Assembly: GCA_022578965.1 (NCBI GenBank)
Contig: MU400621.1
Location: 1 to 64,000 of the forward strand
DNA: 64,000 bases
Origin: Xylaria sp. FL1777
Taxonomy: Eukaryota; Ascomycota; Sordariomycetes; Xylariales; Xylariaceae
Direction: 5' to 3'
Part shown: positions 12,701 through 26,635 of the stretch, piece after piece
Numbering within the stretch: position 1 is the stretch's first letter
How the letters are laid out: the number at the start of each line of letters is the position of its first letter
Notes under the pieces: generated by a model
The model's input: the letters and a program-made list of their open reading frames with translations, nothing else
What the model was told of the DNA's origin: nothing
Database searches by the model: none
Program-made: the position numbers and the translations under genes

Positions 12701-14339
12701 GCTTGTTTTTATATATATTAGCTTAATAGCTTTATTTTTAGCAGTTATAACATTAAGTTGTTATTACGTTTATAAAATAAAAAGCTACTTAAAAATAGCA
12801 GTAGTTTTAAAAAAATTCATTAGTATATGTTATATTTGCATTTTTTGCAGTTATAACTTTAACGTATATTAGGCATATTTTTTGCTTATATTATAGTAAG
12901 TAAAGTAAAAAAAACAGCTTTTTAATTTTTAGCTTTTAGTTAGCTAGCTTAAGTTAAGCTAGCATTTTTTTTTTTTTTATTTTTAGCATTTGCTTAGTTA
13001 ACAAACTTAAAACTACTAGCTAATATAGTTAAAAGTGCACTTTTAATTTTTTACTAAACATTTAACAAGCTTATAATATATTTGCTAATATTTAAGTTTA
13101 AATTTTTTGCTTATTAAAAATAACCTTTTAGTTATTATTTAATAGTTTATATGTTGCTTAAATTATGTTTGCTTTTATTGCTTAGTTTAGCTTTTATATT
13201 ATAATTAACTTTATTTTTACTTTAGCTTTATAGCTAGCAAAAGTTATAATAATAGCTTAATTAAAGTTTATTGCTATAATAGCTTTAAAGTAAGTTAATA
13301 AAGCAATATATAAAAATTTTTTATTGCTGTTTATTTATAATATGTTTACGTAAAATATAAACTGCTAGCAAAAAAAGTTAGCAATTTTAGCTTGCTTATT
13401 TATATAATCTTTAAATTGCTAAATTTATACGTATAATAATTTTACTTTTATAGCAAGCTTTTTTTGCTTTATTAATAATGCTTATAATAAGTTTTAAACA
13501 GCACGTTTACTATTTTTAATATTACTGTTTATTTATAGCTGCTTGCTTATTTGCTAAAAGTAGTACGTTTTTAATAGCTTTTTAATAACTTAGCAAGCGT
13601 TATAAATAGTTTGCTTATTTAGGTTTTCTTTAAAAAAGATCTTAACGTTTATTATTGCTTTATTTAGCTTGTTTATGTAGTACTGCAAGTTTAACGTTAA
13701 GTTTATTACTAGCTGCTACTAGTTTAAGTTTGCACTATTAGCTAGTTATATTTAGTTTTATGTTAAAAAAGTTACGTTATAGTTTTTTGCTTTTTTTATT
13801 TTTACTTTTATTTTTTCTTGGGCTGTTATTTGTACGGGCTTGTTTTATACATAGCAGGTTTTCGTAAGTTTAGTTTTTAAGGCTACGCAAGTGTTCTCGT
13901 AAATTTAGCCAGTTGCAAAAAAAAGCAAAAAAAGCCCGCAAAATTAATATATTTAACTAGTTAATTAAAAACTATAAGCACTATAATATTACAAAATTAA
14001 TATAAACTTATTAAAAAAACAAGTATTTAATATTAATGCTATAACTTTTAAATATTTATAAAAAAGTAAATATAACTTTAAAAAACAAAAATAAAGCAAA
14101 TAATTGTTTAATTTTTTGCAATAAGTAAAGTTAAACAATCTTTATTTAATAAAAGGAACAATTTGTTAAAAATATAGTATAAACAATTATTATGTTTATA
14201 AATATAGCTTTGCTTACAAACTAAAAAAGAAAAATATTATATACTAGAACTTTAAATAGTGTTTAAAAAAACTAGGATTTTTTGCAAGCTTTAAATGCAT
14301 AAAGGTTTTTTTTAAGGTTATAAAGATCAGCAAAAATAA

Positions 14340-17300
14340 AAAAAGAATTTTTAATGCTGCGTTAAAATAGATATATAACTTTGTTTTAAGTAATAATAAG
14401 CTGCTAAAACAGAAAGCTTATTATTAACTACAGAAAAAAAACTTTGTTTTAAATAATAAAGATTTAAATGCTAAAATAAAAAGCAGGCAAAAAGAATTAA
14501 AAGAAAAAAAACTTTATTAGCTAAATAATAAGCAGCTAAGCTAGTTTTTAAATAAGAAGTTTAATAATTAAACTAATATACTTTATAAAATAAAACTAAT
14601 AAAGGTTTATAATATTAAAAAAAACGACTTAATAAATAATAAGTTAAATAATAGCTTTATTATAACTAATTAAAACTTTATATAAAGTATTTTTTATAAT
14701 AAAAATAGCACTAAAGTTTTATAAAGCTATATATTAAGCAAAGAAATTAGTATAAATATGTTTTAAGCTAATTGTTATAAGCTTTTAACTAAAAAAGCTG
14801 CTTTTTATTAAATAAAAGGTAAAAAAAAACTTAAAAAACAAAAAAAAAAGCTTTTTATAAGTTAAACAATTAAAAAGATTTATTTAAATAATAACGAATT
14901 TTTTATTTAATTTAATACTAAAAATATATAAATAAACAATAATTTCTTTAAGCAAAATGCTTTATTAAAACTAAAAAGTTCTAATTATTAAGGACTTTAA
15001 AGAATTTAATTAGCAAGGCTTATAAAAAAAAGCTTAAAATTCGAAAAAATGTAAGCTAAAAAGTTTAAAGATTTTTTAGATAAAAAAACAAATGTTATTT
15101 TTAAAAACTTTATACTAAAAGTTTTAAAGTACTTTAGTGTTTTTATTTAAACAATTGCTTAAACAAAAGCTAAATTATATTTTAAAGCAGCAAAAGTTCT
15201 TAAGCTAATGCTAAAAATAATATTATTACTTTTAAATAACTTTAATAAAAGCTTGAATTAAAAGATTAAACTAAATATATTATAGCTTATTTTAGAAAAA
15301 AAAAGCAATAAGTTAAAATATAAAGCCTAACTAAAGATTTTATTACAAGAAATCTTAACTTAAATAAATATAAAAGATGCTTTTTTTTATAAAAGCATAA
15401 ACTTTTTAAAAAATAACATAGAATTTTATTAGCTAGCAGTTAAAAAACTATAAAAAAGTTTTTAGTTAATATTATAACTAGCTAGTTAGCTTAATAAATA
15501 TAAATTGCTTAGTAGCACTTATAAAACTAGCTTTTTATTAAATTATTTAGTAGTATAAATAAATAAAAAAATAAAATATAACGGTTTTATTATATATATT
15601 TATATGCTTTAATTTAGCTTTACGGCTGCTTTTTTAAAAAAGTAACGCTATAAAATAATAAAAGTTCTTTATAATTAAAACTAATAAAATAATTAAGTAA
15701 TGTTGTTTTTTGCTTATATTGCTTTAGATTTTTAAACATTAAAAAACGAGCTAAAGTTTAATAAAATGCTTTTTAAAATTTTAAATTAATGTAATACTAT
15801 ATATTTGTTATTTAGAAATAATCTAAAAAAGCAAAAGTTATTAATTATTATACTTATGCTATTTTTAGAAAAAGTAATATTTTTAATAAAACTTTAGCTT
15901 AGTGCTAATTTTATAATAGTAGTACTAAAAAAAGAAAATAAGCTTAAAAAGCTAATATAACTAGCATTAATAGTTTAAAAAAGCGTTAATTAAACTTTTA
16001 ACCTTTTTAAAATAAGAATTTATAAAAAGTATAATAATTATATTAGCAGTAATAGCTTAGATTTATTTAAAAAAACATTAAAGTATAAATTTTATAATAA
16101 AGAAAACTTAAGCTTAATAGATTATTTTAACTAAAAATACTTAAGCTTTTTAAATTTATGCTTTATGTTAGCTTTACTGCTAAAAATGCAAAGTATTTTA
16201 GCTATATTTTTAAGCGTTATAAAGCTAAGAAAATATATATAGCTTTACTTAAAGCTTATTATAAAAATTAAAAACAAAATTTATAAAAAGAATATTACTA
16301 GGATTATTAACTTTAAAGCGTAGTTTAGCATTATTATAGATTTATTTATTAATAAAAATAGCTTTGCTACTAAAAATATAAATATAACTTAAAAAAGATT
16401 TAATTAAACTAGTAATTTTATTAAATATATAAAATGTTTAAAAACTACTATTTAAATAAGCAGGAAATTGCTGCTTTTTTTGCTATATATAATTAACAAA
16501 AAACAAGCTACTTACTTTTTATTGCTAAAAATAAACTTTATTATAAAATTGCAAATAAGTTTATACTTTTAGGGCTTTTATATAATAGTTAATATAATAC
16601 TTAAAACAAGCTAAATTATTATATTAGTAATAAACTATATTAAAAGTTTAAATTTAGAATTTTAAAAATATTAGCAACTAAAAAACTAATATATATTTGC
16701 TAAATTACTAGCTTAATAAATAAGCTATATAAGGCATAAAAATATTAAACCTTAAATAAGGAATCTAATAATTAACAAGAAAAAGCAAAAAAAAAATTAA
16801 AAAAACATAGTTTAAAAAAATGTACAGGTATAAACTTTTAAAAAAAGCAAAACTTATATAATAATATAATGTTAATAGCTTTTTTAAATTTTTTTATATA
16901 AAATATTGAACTTTTTAAGAACTTAGGAATATAAAATAATAAAAAAGTTTGCGTTGTTTTTAATAATAATTAACTATTTAAAATACTTTTAATTGCAATA
17001 AAAAAAGCGCTAAAACAAAAAAACGCTAAAAGATTAATAATTGCAAAAACTAAAAATTCTGCATATAAATTAAAAAACAAGTATAATTTAATTATAACTT
17101 TAATTTAAGCATTATTAACTTTTTAAACTTTAAAAACTAACAAATTAATAAAAAATAAAACAATAATTTTAAATATAATATATAAAACAAAAAATAAAAA
17201 GATTTACTTTAAAGATAATATGCTATTTAATAGTATTGTTTTATTTAGATTTTATAAGTAAAAAAAGCAAGCTTTAAAGAAAGCAAGCTATTATTTAAAA

Positions 17301-20300
17301 GATTTTGCATTATTTTAATAAAATAGCATTTATTAAAATATATATTTACGTTTTAATACTACTTTTAAAAGTACTTAATTAACTATTAAACAACTAGTTG
17401 TTTTTTTAAAAAAGCTTTATATAACTAATTTTATTTAGCAAAAAGTAGCATTGCTAACTAAAATATAGTATTGCAAAAAAATAGCACTTTTTTAGGACTT
17501 TTTTAAAATAAAAAAAATATATAATAAGATTTTTTTTTTTATAAAATTAAAACAGTTTTTTATAAAGCATAGCAAATTTATAGCATTTTAATTTTTAAAC
17601 TTTTAAAAAATATTACTATAGAGGTTTTAAAGATTTAACTTAAGCATAGCATTTTTAAAAAAGCTTATAGTTTATATTATAACGCCTAGTTTTTAGTTTA
17701 GAAAAAAAATAAAAAGGTTTAATTAATTAATTTAGCTATAAAAATAAACGTAGTTATTATATATAATGCTAATCTTTTTTAAAGCTATAATAAATTCTTT
17801 AAAAAGTTTATAATATATAAAGTAATTTTTATAGTTAATTTATTTTTAAAATATAATTAAATACTACTTTTTATTTTTAGCTAAGTAATAATAGCTTTTT
17901 TTATATTAATAAGCTTTTTTTAAATAACTATTTTTCTGCAAAAAGTAATAAATTTAGTAGCTTAATTTTTAAAAGTGTTATTAAAAGTTTTATATAATAT
18001 ATTACTAATAAAATGCAAACTTTTTTTTAATAATATAATAGTTAAAGAACTTATTACTAGGTATAATAATTATAAAGTTGCTTTAAATATTAAGCAGTTT
18101 ATATTAAAATATTTTAAGAATTTTAATGTTATATTGCTTAATTTTAAGCTAGCTAAAATTATAGCTAGCATACTTAAAAACAAATAAGCAAAACAAATAA
18201 TTAAAATAGTTAGTTATATATGTAGTATTAATAATAAAAGCTTAATAAAAGCAAAAGTAATAAAAATTCTTAAGTAGAAAACTTGCAAAAATATTATAGA
18301 AGTACGGTTTTTTTTAAAAATAATAGTATACTACTAAATATAAATACAAAGGTATGCTATAATTATAAAACTATTAATAGTTTTATTATAGAAAAATAAG
18401 CTGTTTTGTTTTAAAGAACTGCAAAAAAAAGCTATAAAAAAGCTTTAAAAAGCTATTATAATAGCTTTTATTTTTATTACTTTTGATTATATAAAAGAAC
18501 TTATTTAGCTAAAAATAAATGCTTTTAAAACTAGCTAAAGCACTATTTTATGCTAAAAGATTAATAAAGCTATTAAGTTAGCAAAATATAAGTTTAAAAC
18601 ATAAAAAGGCCTTAAAAAAAATATAATGCTATAAAGCTAAAAAAACTTGCTATTGTTAAAACGTTTTAAAAGTTATACAATTATTTCTATAAAATTATAT
18701 TTTATTTAAAAACTAATGTAAAGGTTTTTATAGCTTAACTAAACAATAAATTTTTAGCATTGCTAAATGCTTAATTAACAAAATAAATAGCATATATAAA
18801 AACTTTTGATTTTATATTTTATTATATGTTAGAAAAAAAACATATAGCTGCTAATAAGCTTTCTAAAAAACTTTTTAAGCTATTAAATAAGTTAAATAAT
18901 TATTAAAAAAAAAATATAAAAGATTTTATTGATTTTTAACTATATATAATAGTTATTATTATTGCGTATAAAAAATTAAGCAATTAACTAGTTAAAAGCT
19001 TAGTATACTAAAAAATAGAACTTTTATTATACTTAAAAAAAAATTAAAGCAAAAAAAGCAAGCAAATTGCTAAGTATTTTGTTTTTAAGCAAGTTTTAAA
19101 AAAACTTACAATAAAGAAAAAGCGAAGTTATTTTTAAAAAAAAGCCCTTAAATTTTTTATTAATAAGTTTATTTTTTAAAGAAAAGCAAAGTTTAAAAAA
19201 ATGCTAAAAAAAGTTATTAATAATAAAAAAACTTAAAAAGCTTTTATTAAAAAAAACTATAAAGAAATAACATATAAAGGCTAAATATTTATAACTTAGT
19301 AAATAACTTAAAAATACTACTAAAAAGGCCTTTATTAAAATGTTTATATTACAATTGCTAGTTGTTTTAATTGCTAAAAATCTGCTAATAACAAAAGAAC
19401 TAAAAAACATTATTTTAATTATTTTTTAAATTTTTTGGTTTTTTAAGTTATAAATATGCAAACTATACTATTAAACAACAGATTTAAAGCTATTATAAAA
19501 GCAAAATGCAAAATAATAACTTATTTAAAAGCTAAGCTTTTAAAACATATAGATTTTTTAAGAATACTTAAATTTATTAAAAAAAAAATCATATTTTAGC
19601 ACGAAGTTTTTATTAAAATTAAATGTAATAATAGCTTTAAATTTAAAAAAGAAATAAAAAGCGCAGTAAATACTTTAAGCTATAAAATAAACTATAGTTT
19701 AGCTTACTATTTTTAAGCTTAAGGCTTTATTAAAAAAAGCTATAAGCTAATAAAAAAAAGCTTTATATAAATAACAAATAAAACCGGAAAAAATTAGCTA
19801 AAATATTTAAACTTAGTAGTATAAGCAGATTATATTTTTATATGTTACTATAGCTATAGCTTATATAAGCTAATATATAAAAAAATGCTAATTTTGCTAG
19901 TAAAAAATGTAATATTAATATAAAAAGTAATTAAATAATAAAATGTTGCTTTTTATAAAAATTTTATTAAAGCTAAAGTTAAGCAGCTAAAATGCTATAA
20001 CTAAAATATTATAAAAGTTAAAGCAATTATAACTAAAAAAAAAAAATTAGCTATAAAAGCTAAATTTTAAAAAAACGCTTATAAAATTAAGCAACTATTT
20101 AAAAAAAGCTTTTTTGTTTTTTTTTATAATATTATGTTTTTAATAAATAAGTCTAATAATAAAAAGCTGCTATATAAATAAATTAGCTTTTATAAAATTA
20201 AAAAAAATGTTAATTATAAGCAATATTAATTAATAAAACTAACTAGCAAAAAATTAAAAAAGTTATTTTTTTCTAAAAAATTAAAGCAATTTATATAAAA

Positions 20301-20560
20301 TAATTAAAAGTACTAAAAACTAAAAAATTTTAACTTTAATATATAAACTACTAGTGCTGCAGCTATTTATTAAAAACTAAACTAAAATAATAAAGCTTTT
20401 AATAATTAAAGCTATAGCAGTTAAGCTATAAAAAGCAAAAAAAATATAATAAGTTATAAAAGCTTTTTAAGTTTATAAAAGCTATAATATAACTTTTAGT
20501 GCTTTAAATATTTTAAGTGCTAAAAAATATAATAGCTTACTTTATTTTTTTAGCTACTAT
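14340..20560 (+). pseudogene. Ty3/gypsy gag-pol relic (RT and RNase H recognisable)
   Basis: One frame running from about 17.94 to 18.93 kb, broken only by TAA/TAG, shows the RT thumb and connection. Residues KCKLFFNNIIVKELITRY (within 17975-18187) correspond to the catalytic D-D box region. VRFFLKIIVYY at 18302 corresponds to the F-L-G-x-x-x-Y-Y motif. From 18,640 the RNase H part of a fungal Ty3 family follows, including an L-K-R-F block. Upstream, from about 14,353 to 16,300, another frame reads as a Lys/Gln-rich, coiled-coil-like protein with TAA in place of Gln, possibly gag. The downstream 19-20.5 kb may be integrase but I could not match motifs. Outer limits are uncertain. Confidence 0.7.
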
Positions 20561-23500
20561 ATTATAAAGTACTTTAAAAAATAATAACTAACAAAAGCTA
20601 AAGCAATAGATTTTTTTTTTTTTACTTTTTGTTTTTTTATTAATTGTTTTGTTTTTTATTTTTACTAATTATATAAGTTTATATAATTAAGTTATAATGC
20701 ATAAAATTATTTTTTTTTGCTTAAAACTAAGCATATTTTTTATAGCTTTTTTTTTATTAGTTTTATATTTGTTAGTTTTATAATAGCTAGTTTATTAGCA
20801 CTTTTTTTATTATTATGCTAAAAATATAAGTTTTTATTTTATTTTGATGTTTTTTGGATAGCTAAATAGCTTAGTTTTAGTATAAATTATTATTGCTTTT
20901 TTTAAAAAATGCGTAAAAACAAAAGAAATAAAAGTAAAAATTGCTTATTAGTTTTAACTACTTAAGTTTATTTTATTATATTAATATTTATACATAAGTT
21001 TTTTTACTTTTAATTGCTTTATTATTTTTATTTAAAACTAAATAGCTTTTTTTGCTTTTAGTTTAAATTATTTAATACTTAATAAAAACTTTAGAACTGC
21101 TAAAAAGCAGAAAATATTATTATTAAGCTTTAAAAAGTTACTAGTTTATATTTTACGCGTTTAAACTATTAGCAATAATTTAAAGCTACTATTAAGCAAT
21201 AATAAGCATTTAATAAAATAACAAACGTTTAAGCAAAGTTTAAAGCAAGCTTAGCAAAAATAAAATCTTGCTATAAAAGAATAAACGGAATTATTTAATT
21301 ATATAGAGCTAAAGAAATAAAAACTAAAGAAAAAACAAAAGAAAATTTAACGATTTAGTATTAATAATTCTTATTTTGTATATTTTTGATTTTTTTGTTG
21401 CGGAGGTTTTATATATTTGCTTTTATAAATGTTATAGCTTAACTTTTTATATAATAACTATTTTTTTTTTATTTATTACGCTTAAAAAAAAATCTATAAA
21501 ATATATAATAAGAAAAAATAATTATAAATTGTATTAAAAAAAGCATTGCTATATAAGCAAATTGTTTAATTTTTTTATTTTATTTTATTTTATATAATTT
21601 ATTTAATTTATTTCTTTAGCTATTTTTTTAAACATTTAGGCATTATGCTAATTTTTTAAGCAATACTAAATTATTGCTTACTAATATTATACTTAATAAG
21701 CTAAGCAATAAAATTAGCTTAAAAAAAACGTTTTAACTTGCGTTTTAACTTAGTTCTTTTTTTAGTTAAGCAAATAAAAGTATTTTTAGTTAAAACTATT
21801 TGTTTTTTTAAGTTTTTAAGCGTAAAATCTTTTTTAATTGCTATAATTATTATATTAGCTTTAAAATATTTAGCTATATTACTTTTAAACTTATAAAATA
21901 AACAGTTTTATAACTAAATAATAAATATATAATTAATATATATACTAAACTTTTATTTTAAAATAATATAGCAAAAAAAAAAAAATAAAGCTTTATATAT
22001 TTTTTACTTTTAACTATTATTAATAATTATTTATAATGCTTATAAAGTATAGCATTTTATATTTTAAATAGCTATATAAATATAACTATAAATTAGCAAA
22101 AATTATAAAAGATTTAATATATATATTTGCTTTAAAAACTACTTTTAGTTGCTTTTATATATAATAAGCAAGATTTTAAATGCTTTTGCTTTTTTATTTA
22201 GCTAAAGCTAGCTTAAATATATTAATTTGCATAATATATATAAAAAAAATTATAACTAACTTTTTATTAAATATATTTACTACTAGCATTATTATTAAGA
22301 ATTTTGATTTATAAATAGCTTAATGCTTAGTTATATAAAACAAAAAAAGTTAGCTAAATAAAAAAAACAAAATTTAAAAAAAAAAAAAGCATATATATTT
22401 TGCTATTTATTAATAAACTTAATTTTTTAAATATTATAAGTGCAACTATTTATTAATTAAGCAGTATTAATTTTTTAAATATTAGTTAACTGTTATAATG
22501 CTTTTTAATTGTTTAAAACTTTATTAATAACAAGAAAATTATTTTTTAAGTGCTTAGTTAAGCAAGCATTAATTATACTACTTAAAAACGAAGTTTTTAT
22601 AATAAAAGCGTAAATTAGGCGATTTAAAAACTTAAGCACTAAGGAAAAAAATTGCAAAAAAGATCTAAGCTTTAAAACTACTTAAAAAAAAACAGATTAA
22701 AAAAAAAAACAAGCTTTTTTTTTATATTTATTAAAGCTTAAGTTATTTACTTTGTTATTAGTAGCAATAAATGTTTAAAAAAAGTAAGTTATAAGTATAT
22801 TAAAAAAAAGTTAAAAAATAATTATTTAATTAACTAAAACTACTTTATTTGCTTATTTTTTAATTAATATTAGCATAAACATATAAAAAATAATTATTAT
22901 AAAAGTATTTAATAATTAATAATTTATTTTAGTAATAAAATAATTAATTAATAAATTAAAAATAATATAGTAAATTTATAAAAAAAAAGTGCATTAATTT
23001 AAAAATATATATTTTGGCTTTTTTTTTATTATATTTGCTTTATTAAACTTTTTATTTACATTTAACTTTGCTATTTTATTTATTTAATAAGTTTTAACTT
23101 TTTACATTTAGTATAAATGCTTTTAATATTTATATTTAAAAAATCTTGCAATTACTAAAAAATAATAACTTAAATTAATAATTAAAAATATTAAATTATA
23201 TATAGCAAGTAGTACTAATATTAATACTTGCACTTTATACTTTTTATACTATTTGCTTTTATATTTTTAACTTATATTAGAATTTCTAACTTGTTTATAT
23301 TTTTTATTTAATTGTAAAATATAGCAAAAAGCATATATATGCTTAAATATTATTAAAAATTGCTTTTATTATATATATATACTTTTAATTATTATATTTT
23401 TTATTTTTAAAAAAGTTATTAGTATTATAAATTAGCTAAAAATAAAAGCATTTCTTTTTGAAAGTTTTAAAGAGCTAATACTTAATACTAAAGCGTACAA

Positions 23501-26022
23501 ATAACTAGCATAAAAAATAGCAAACTTTAAAAAGAAAGCAAAAAAAAAAAAAAAATAAGCATGTATATATAAACCTAACTGCTAATTATAAAAAGCTTTT
23601 TTTAAGAACTAAAGGCTTTTTAAAAACAGCTTTAAAAAAAAGCTAGTAATTATTAAAAGTTTAAAATATAAAAAATATTTAGCTTGCTAGCTTTTTTTAT
23701 AAATTAAAAAACTAAATATAAAAAATATTTAGCTAAAAAACATATTGCTTTTTTTAGTTAATGTTTTTTTAAAGTCTGTTTTAAAATTTTATTTTATATA
23801 AAAAAAAGTAACCTTTATAAAAAGTTTGTTTTTTAAAAACCTAAAAAAAAAAAAAAAAGTAGTACTAAAAAAACACTTTAGTTACATGTTTTCTAAAAAT
23901 AATAAAACTTGCTAAAACTTATTTTTAGACTTAATTTAATAAATATAAAAAAAAGCAATATATTTAATATATAAAAAGTATTATAATAAAAAAGCATTAA
24001 AATATTAGTAGTTTGTATTATATGTAATCTTAATAAGAGTTTTTTATATTTTTAACTTATTGCTTAATAAAAAAGCGCTTAATTTTTAAAAAAAAGCTTT
24101 TATAGTATATTTTGCTACATAAAACCGCTTAGTAAACGCAAATAAAACGCTACTTTATATGCTTAAACTAAAAACTAAATATTTAAGGGCATTTTTATAA
24201 ACTACAAGCTAAATATTAAAATTTATAGCTATAAAAGGTTTTATAATATTAATATAGTATTTATTTAAAATTAAAAAATACTACAAAAATAATAATTTTT
24301 ATTTTAATAAGTTTAACGTTATGTTTATAAAAAATTTAATAGTTTTAGCAATAAAGCTAAAATTATATAAAAAATAAAAACTTACAATATAAAAACTAAA
24401 TATTTAATAGTTGTTATTTATAAAATTCTTAAAAAAACTACTATTAAAAAAAGCTTTAAATAATTATTAAAAAAATAATAACATAAAACATTTTAATAAA
24501 TTAAAGCTTTATAATAAATAAAAGCTAGCTTATTGTTTTTTGCTAAATAAAGTTTTAAAAATAATATATAAAAATAATAAAAAGCAGTAGCTAAAAACTT
24601 TTTTTTTAAAACAATAAACAATTGCTAAAAAAACTTATTAATATAAACAAAAATATTTAAATTATTAAAAAAAGCTTACTATTTATAGTTGCTATAAAGA
24701 TTTTTACGAAGTAAACACTACAAAATAAAAAATTAAGGCTATTTATATTATAAATATTTTTATAAAACTAAACGCTAAAAAATAGCTAAATAAGCATAAA
24801 ATAAAAGCTTTATTAAACATATTGCTTTAGCTATATATAAATAAAAAAGCTAAAGCTTTAAAAATAAATATTAAACTTAAATATAGCTAGTTTATAAAAA
24901 ATCTTTTTATAAACTAGCAAAACATAAAATAAGCTATAATAATTGCTATAACTTTTTAAATAAGATATTTTATAATAAAATATTGCTTAAATAATTATTA
25001 AATTACTATTTTTATTAATACTGTTTTAAAAGTAGCATATATTTTAAATTTTAAGCATACTACTAATAAAAATAATAAACAAGTTTTTTAAAGATTGCAA
25101 AAGTATTAAACAATAAAGCACTTTAATATAAAGGTTATATTAAGCTATTTTATACTTTTTTGTTTTTGCTAGCATAATAATTATATATGCAAGTTTATTA
25201 AAGCTTTATATTTATATTACATGTTTTATAACTTAACAAGCTAATATTTAAAAGAAAGTATTAATAATTAAAAAAGTTATAAATAGCTTATTTAATTTTT
25301 AAAAGTAAACTTTAAAAAGCACTTTAGCTTTAAATTGCAAGAAAATCTATGTTTATTGCTTTTAATAAGCATTAAACCTTATTATTTTTTTAAAAAAACC
25401 AAAAGTAACTTTTTTTAGATTTAATAAGTTAGCTTTTTTACTATTAAACGCTAAAAATACACAAAGTAAAAAAAAACGCTAAAAAAAAAACTAAAAGTTA
25501 ATTGTTTTGCTTTTTTAGTGCTTTTTATTTTAAAGCATAAAAAGGGTTTTTAGCAAAAAGAACTAATAATTATATTAAAGAAGTCTTATTATAAGCAATA
25601 TAAAAATGTTTTAATAGTACAAAATTATTTTACTACAAATATTTTCGCAAATATTTTTCTTTTTAAATATAATAAGCTAAATATAAAATTTAGCTAGGCT
25701 TAATAGTTTAAAAAAAAAAAAGTATAAACTTTTTATAAGTACTTTTATAAAAAAAACGCTAAGTATTTTTAAAAGCTTTTGCTTATATATTTAAATACAT
25801 AAAAAGGCTAAAACTAGTTTTAATAAAGCTATAATGCTTTTATAAGCACTAAAGCTTAAGCTACTTTTAAACACAGCAAAAAAAATAAAAAAGAACTTAT
25901 AAAACTAAATAAGCAAAAAAAAATAATATTAACTTTATTTAAAAAACGCTAATAAAAATAAAAAACTTTATAATTATAAGTATTAAAATAAACTAAAAGC
26001 AGCCATATTTTAATAAAAAAAA

Positions 26023-26326
26023 ATTAAAGTAAAGTAAAATAGCTAAATAAGCTAACTAGCTAATTAAAGTAAGTTTAAGCTAAGTTATATAATAAAAATA
26101 AAAGTATAAATATTGCGCTAAATTTTAAAGTATAAATTTAATTATTACGCTTAATATTATAAAAATTAGCTATAGTTGCTTTATTTATATTGTTAAATAG
26201 CTTTTTAATTAATTGTTTAATTTTTTAATTTATATATAGCTTAATTGCTTAAATATATAAGTTATAACTTATCTTTTTGCAATTAAAGTGTTATAGTAAA
26301 TCTTGCATAATTACACTGCTTTATTT
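26023..26326 (+). repeat. Right long direct repeat (LTR candidate)
   Basis: Partner of 9434-9737. It is followed by a short (AT)n run and then by the transition to normal composition. The two copies have accumulated different transitions, so they have aged separately. Confidence 0.75.
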
Positions 26327-26404
26327 CAATATATATATATATAAAATAAACTTTAGCTTAAAAATTAACAAAAGTGCTTTAAACTAAAATATATAAAATA
26401 TAAA

Positions 26405-26627
26405 CCTTAAACCTATAAATATATTTGCACGAGCTCTTAAAAAAAATAGATTATAGCTTGTAGCAAGCGCAGCCCGCTGTTCTATGTTTTTAGTCTAAGG
26501 CACCTGAAATAAAAATAAGCCTTAAACATATAAATACATTTATATAAGCCCTTAAAGAGGGTAAGTTATAGCTTGTAGCAAGCATAGCCTGCTGTTTTAT
26601 ATTTTTAGTCTAAGGCACCTGAGATAA
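26405..26627. repeat. 115-bp tandem duplication at the composition boundary
   Basis: Unit 1 (26405-26519) and unit 2 (26520-26627) both read CCTTAAAC..., then GCTTGTAGCAAGC, then a block ending TTTTTAGTCTAAGGCACCTGA. Differences are largely C-to-T or G-to-A in unit 2, for example GCGCAGCCCGCTGTTC versus GCATAGCCTGCTGTTT. It is the last piece of the AT-rich block and runs to within about ten bases of the MFS stop codon. Confidence 0.85.
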
Positions 26628-26635
26628 CCTTACGC

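Larger units (their letters stand above)
9434..26326 (+). mobile_element. Candidate 16.9-kb LTR-type element or nest
   Basis: A 304-base sequence at 9434-9737 recurs in direct orientation at 26023-26326, with a constant offset of 16,589 and only substitutions. It starts ATTAAAGTAAAGTAAA and ends near TGCTTTATTT. Between the copies, on the same strand, lies a Ty3/gypsy pol relic. This is what a very large LTR retrotransposon, or one enlarged by nested insertions, would look like. Against a simple element: 16.9 kb is far above usual fungal Ty3 size, and about 4 kb on the left and 5 kb on the right of the core are unidentified. Terminal TG/CA and target duplications cannot be read in such AT-rich DNA. 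Confidence 0.55.

Noticed and set aside
19204..19410. 68-codon minus-strand frame in the AT-rich block
   Set aside because: It is opposite the Ty3 relic, is mainly Phe/Leu/Ile/Asn as expected from A/T-rich DNA, and has no motif.
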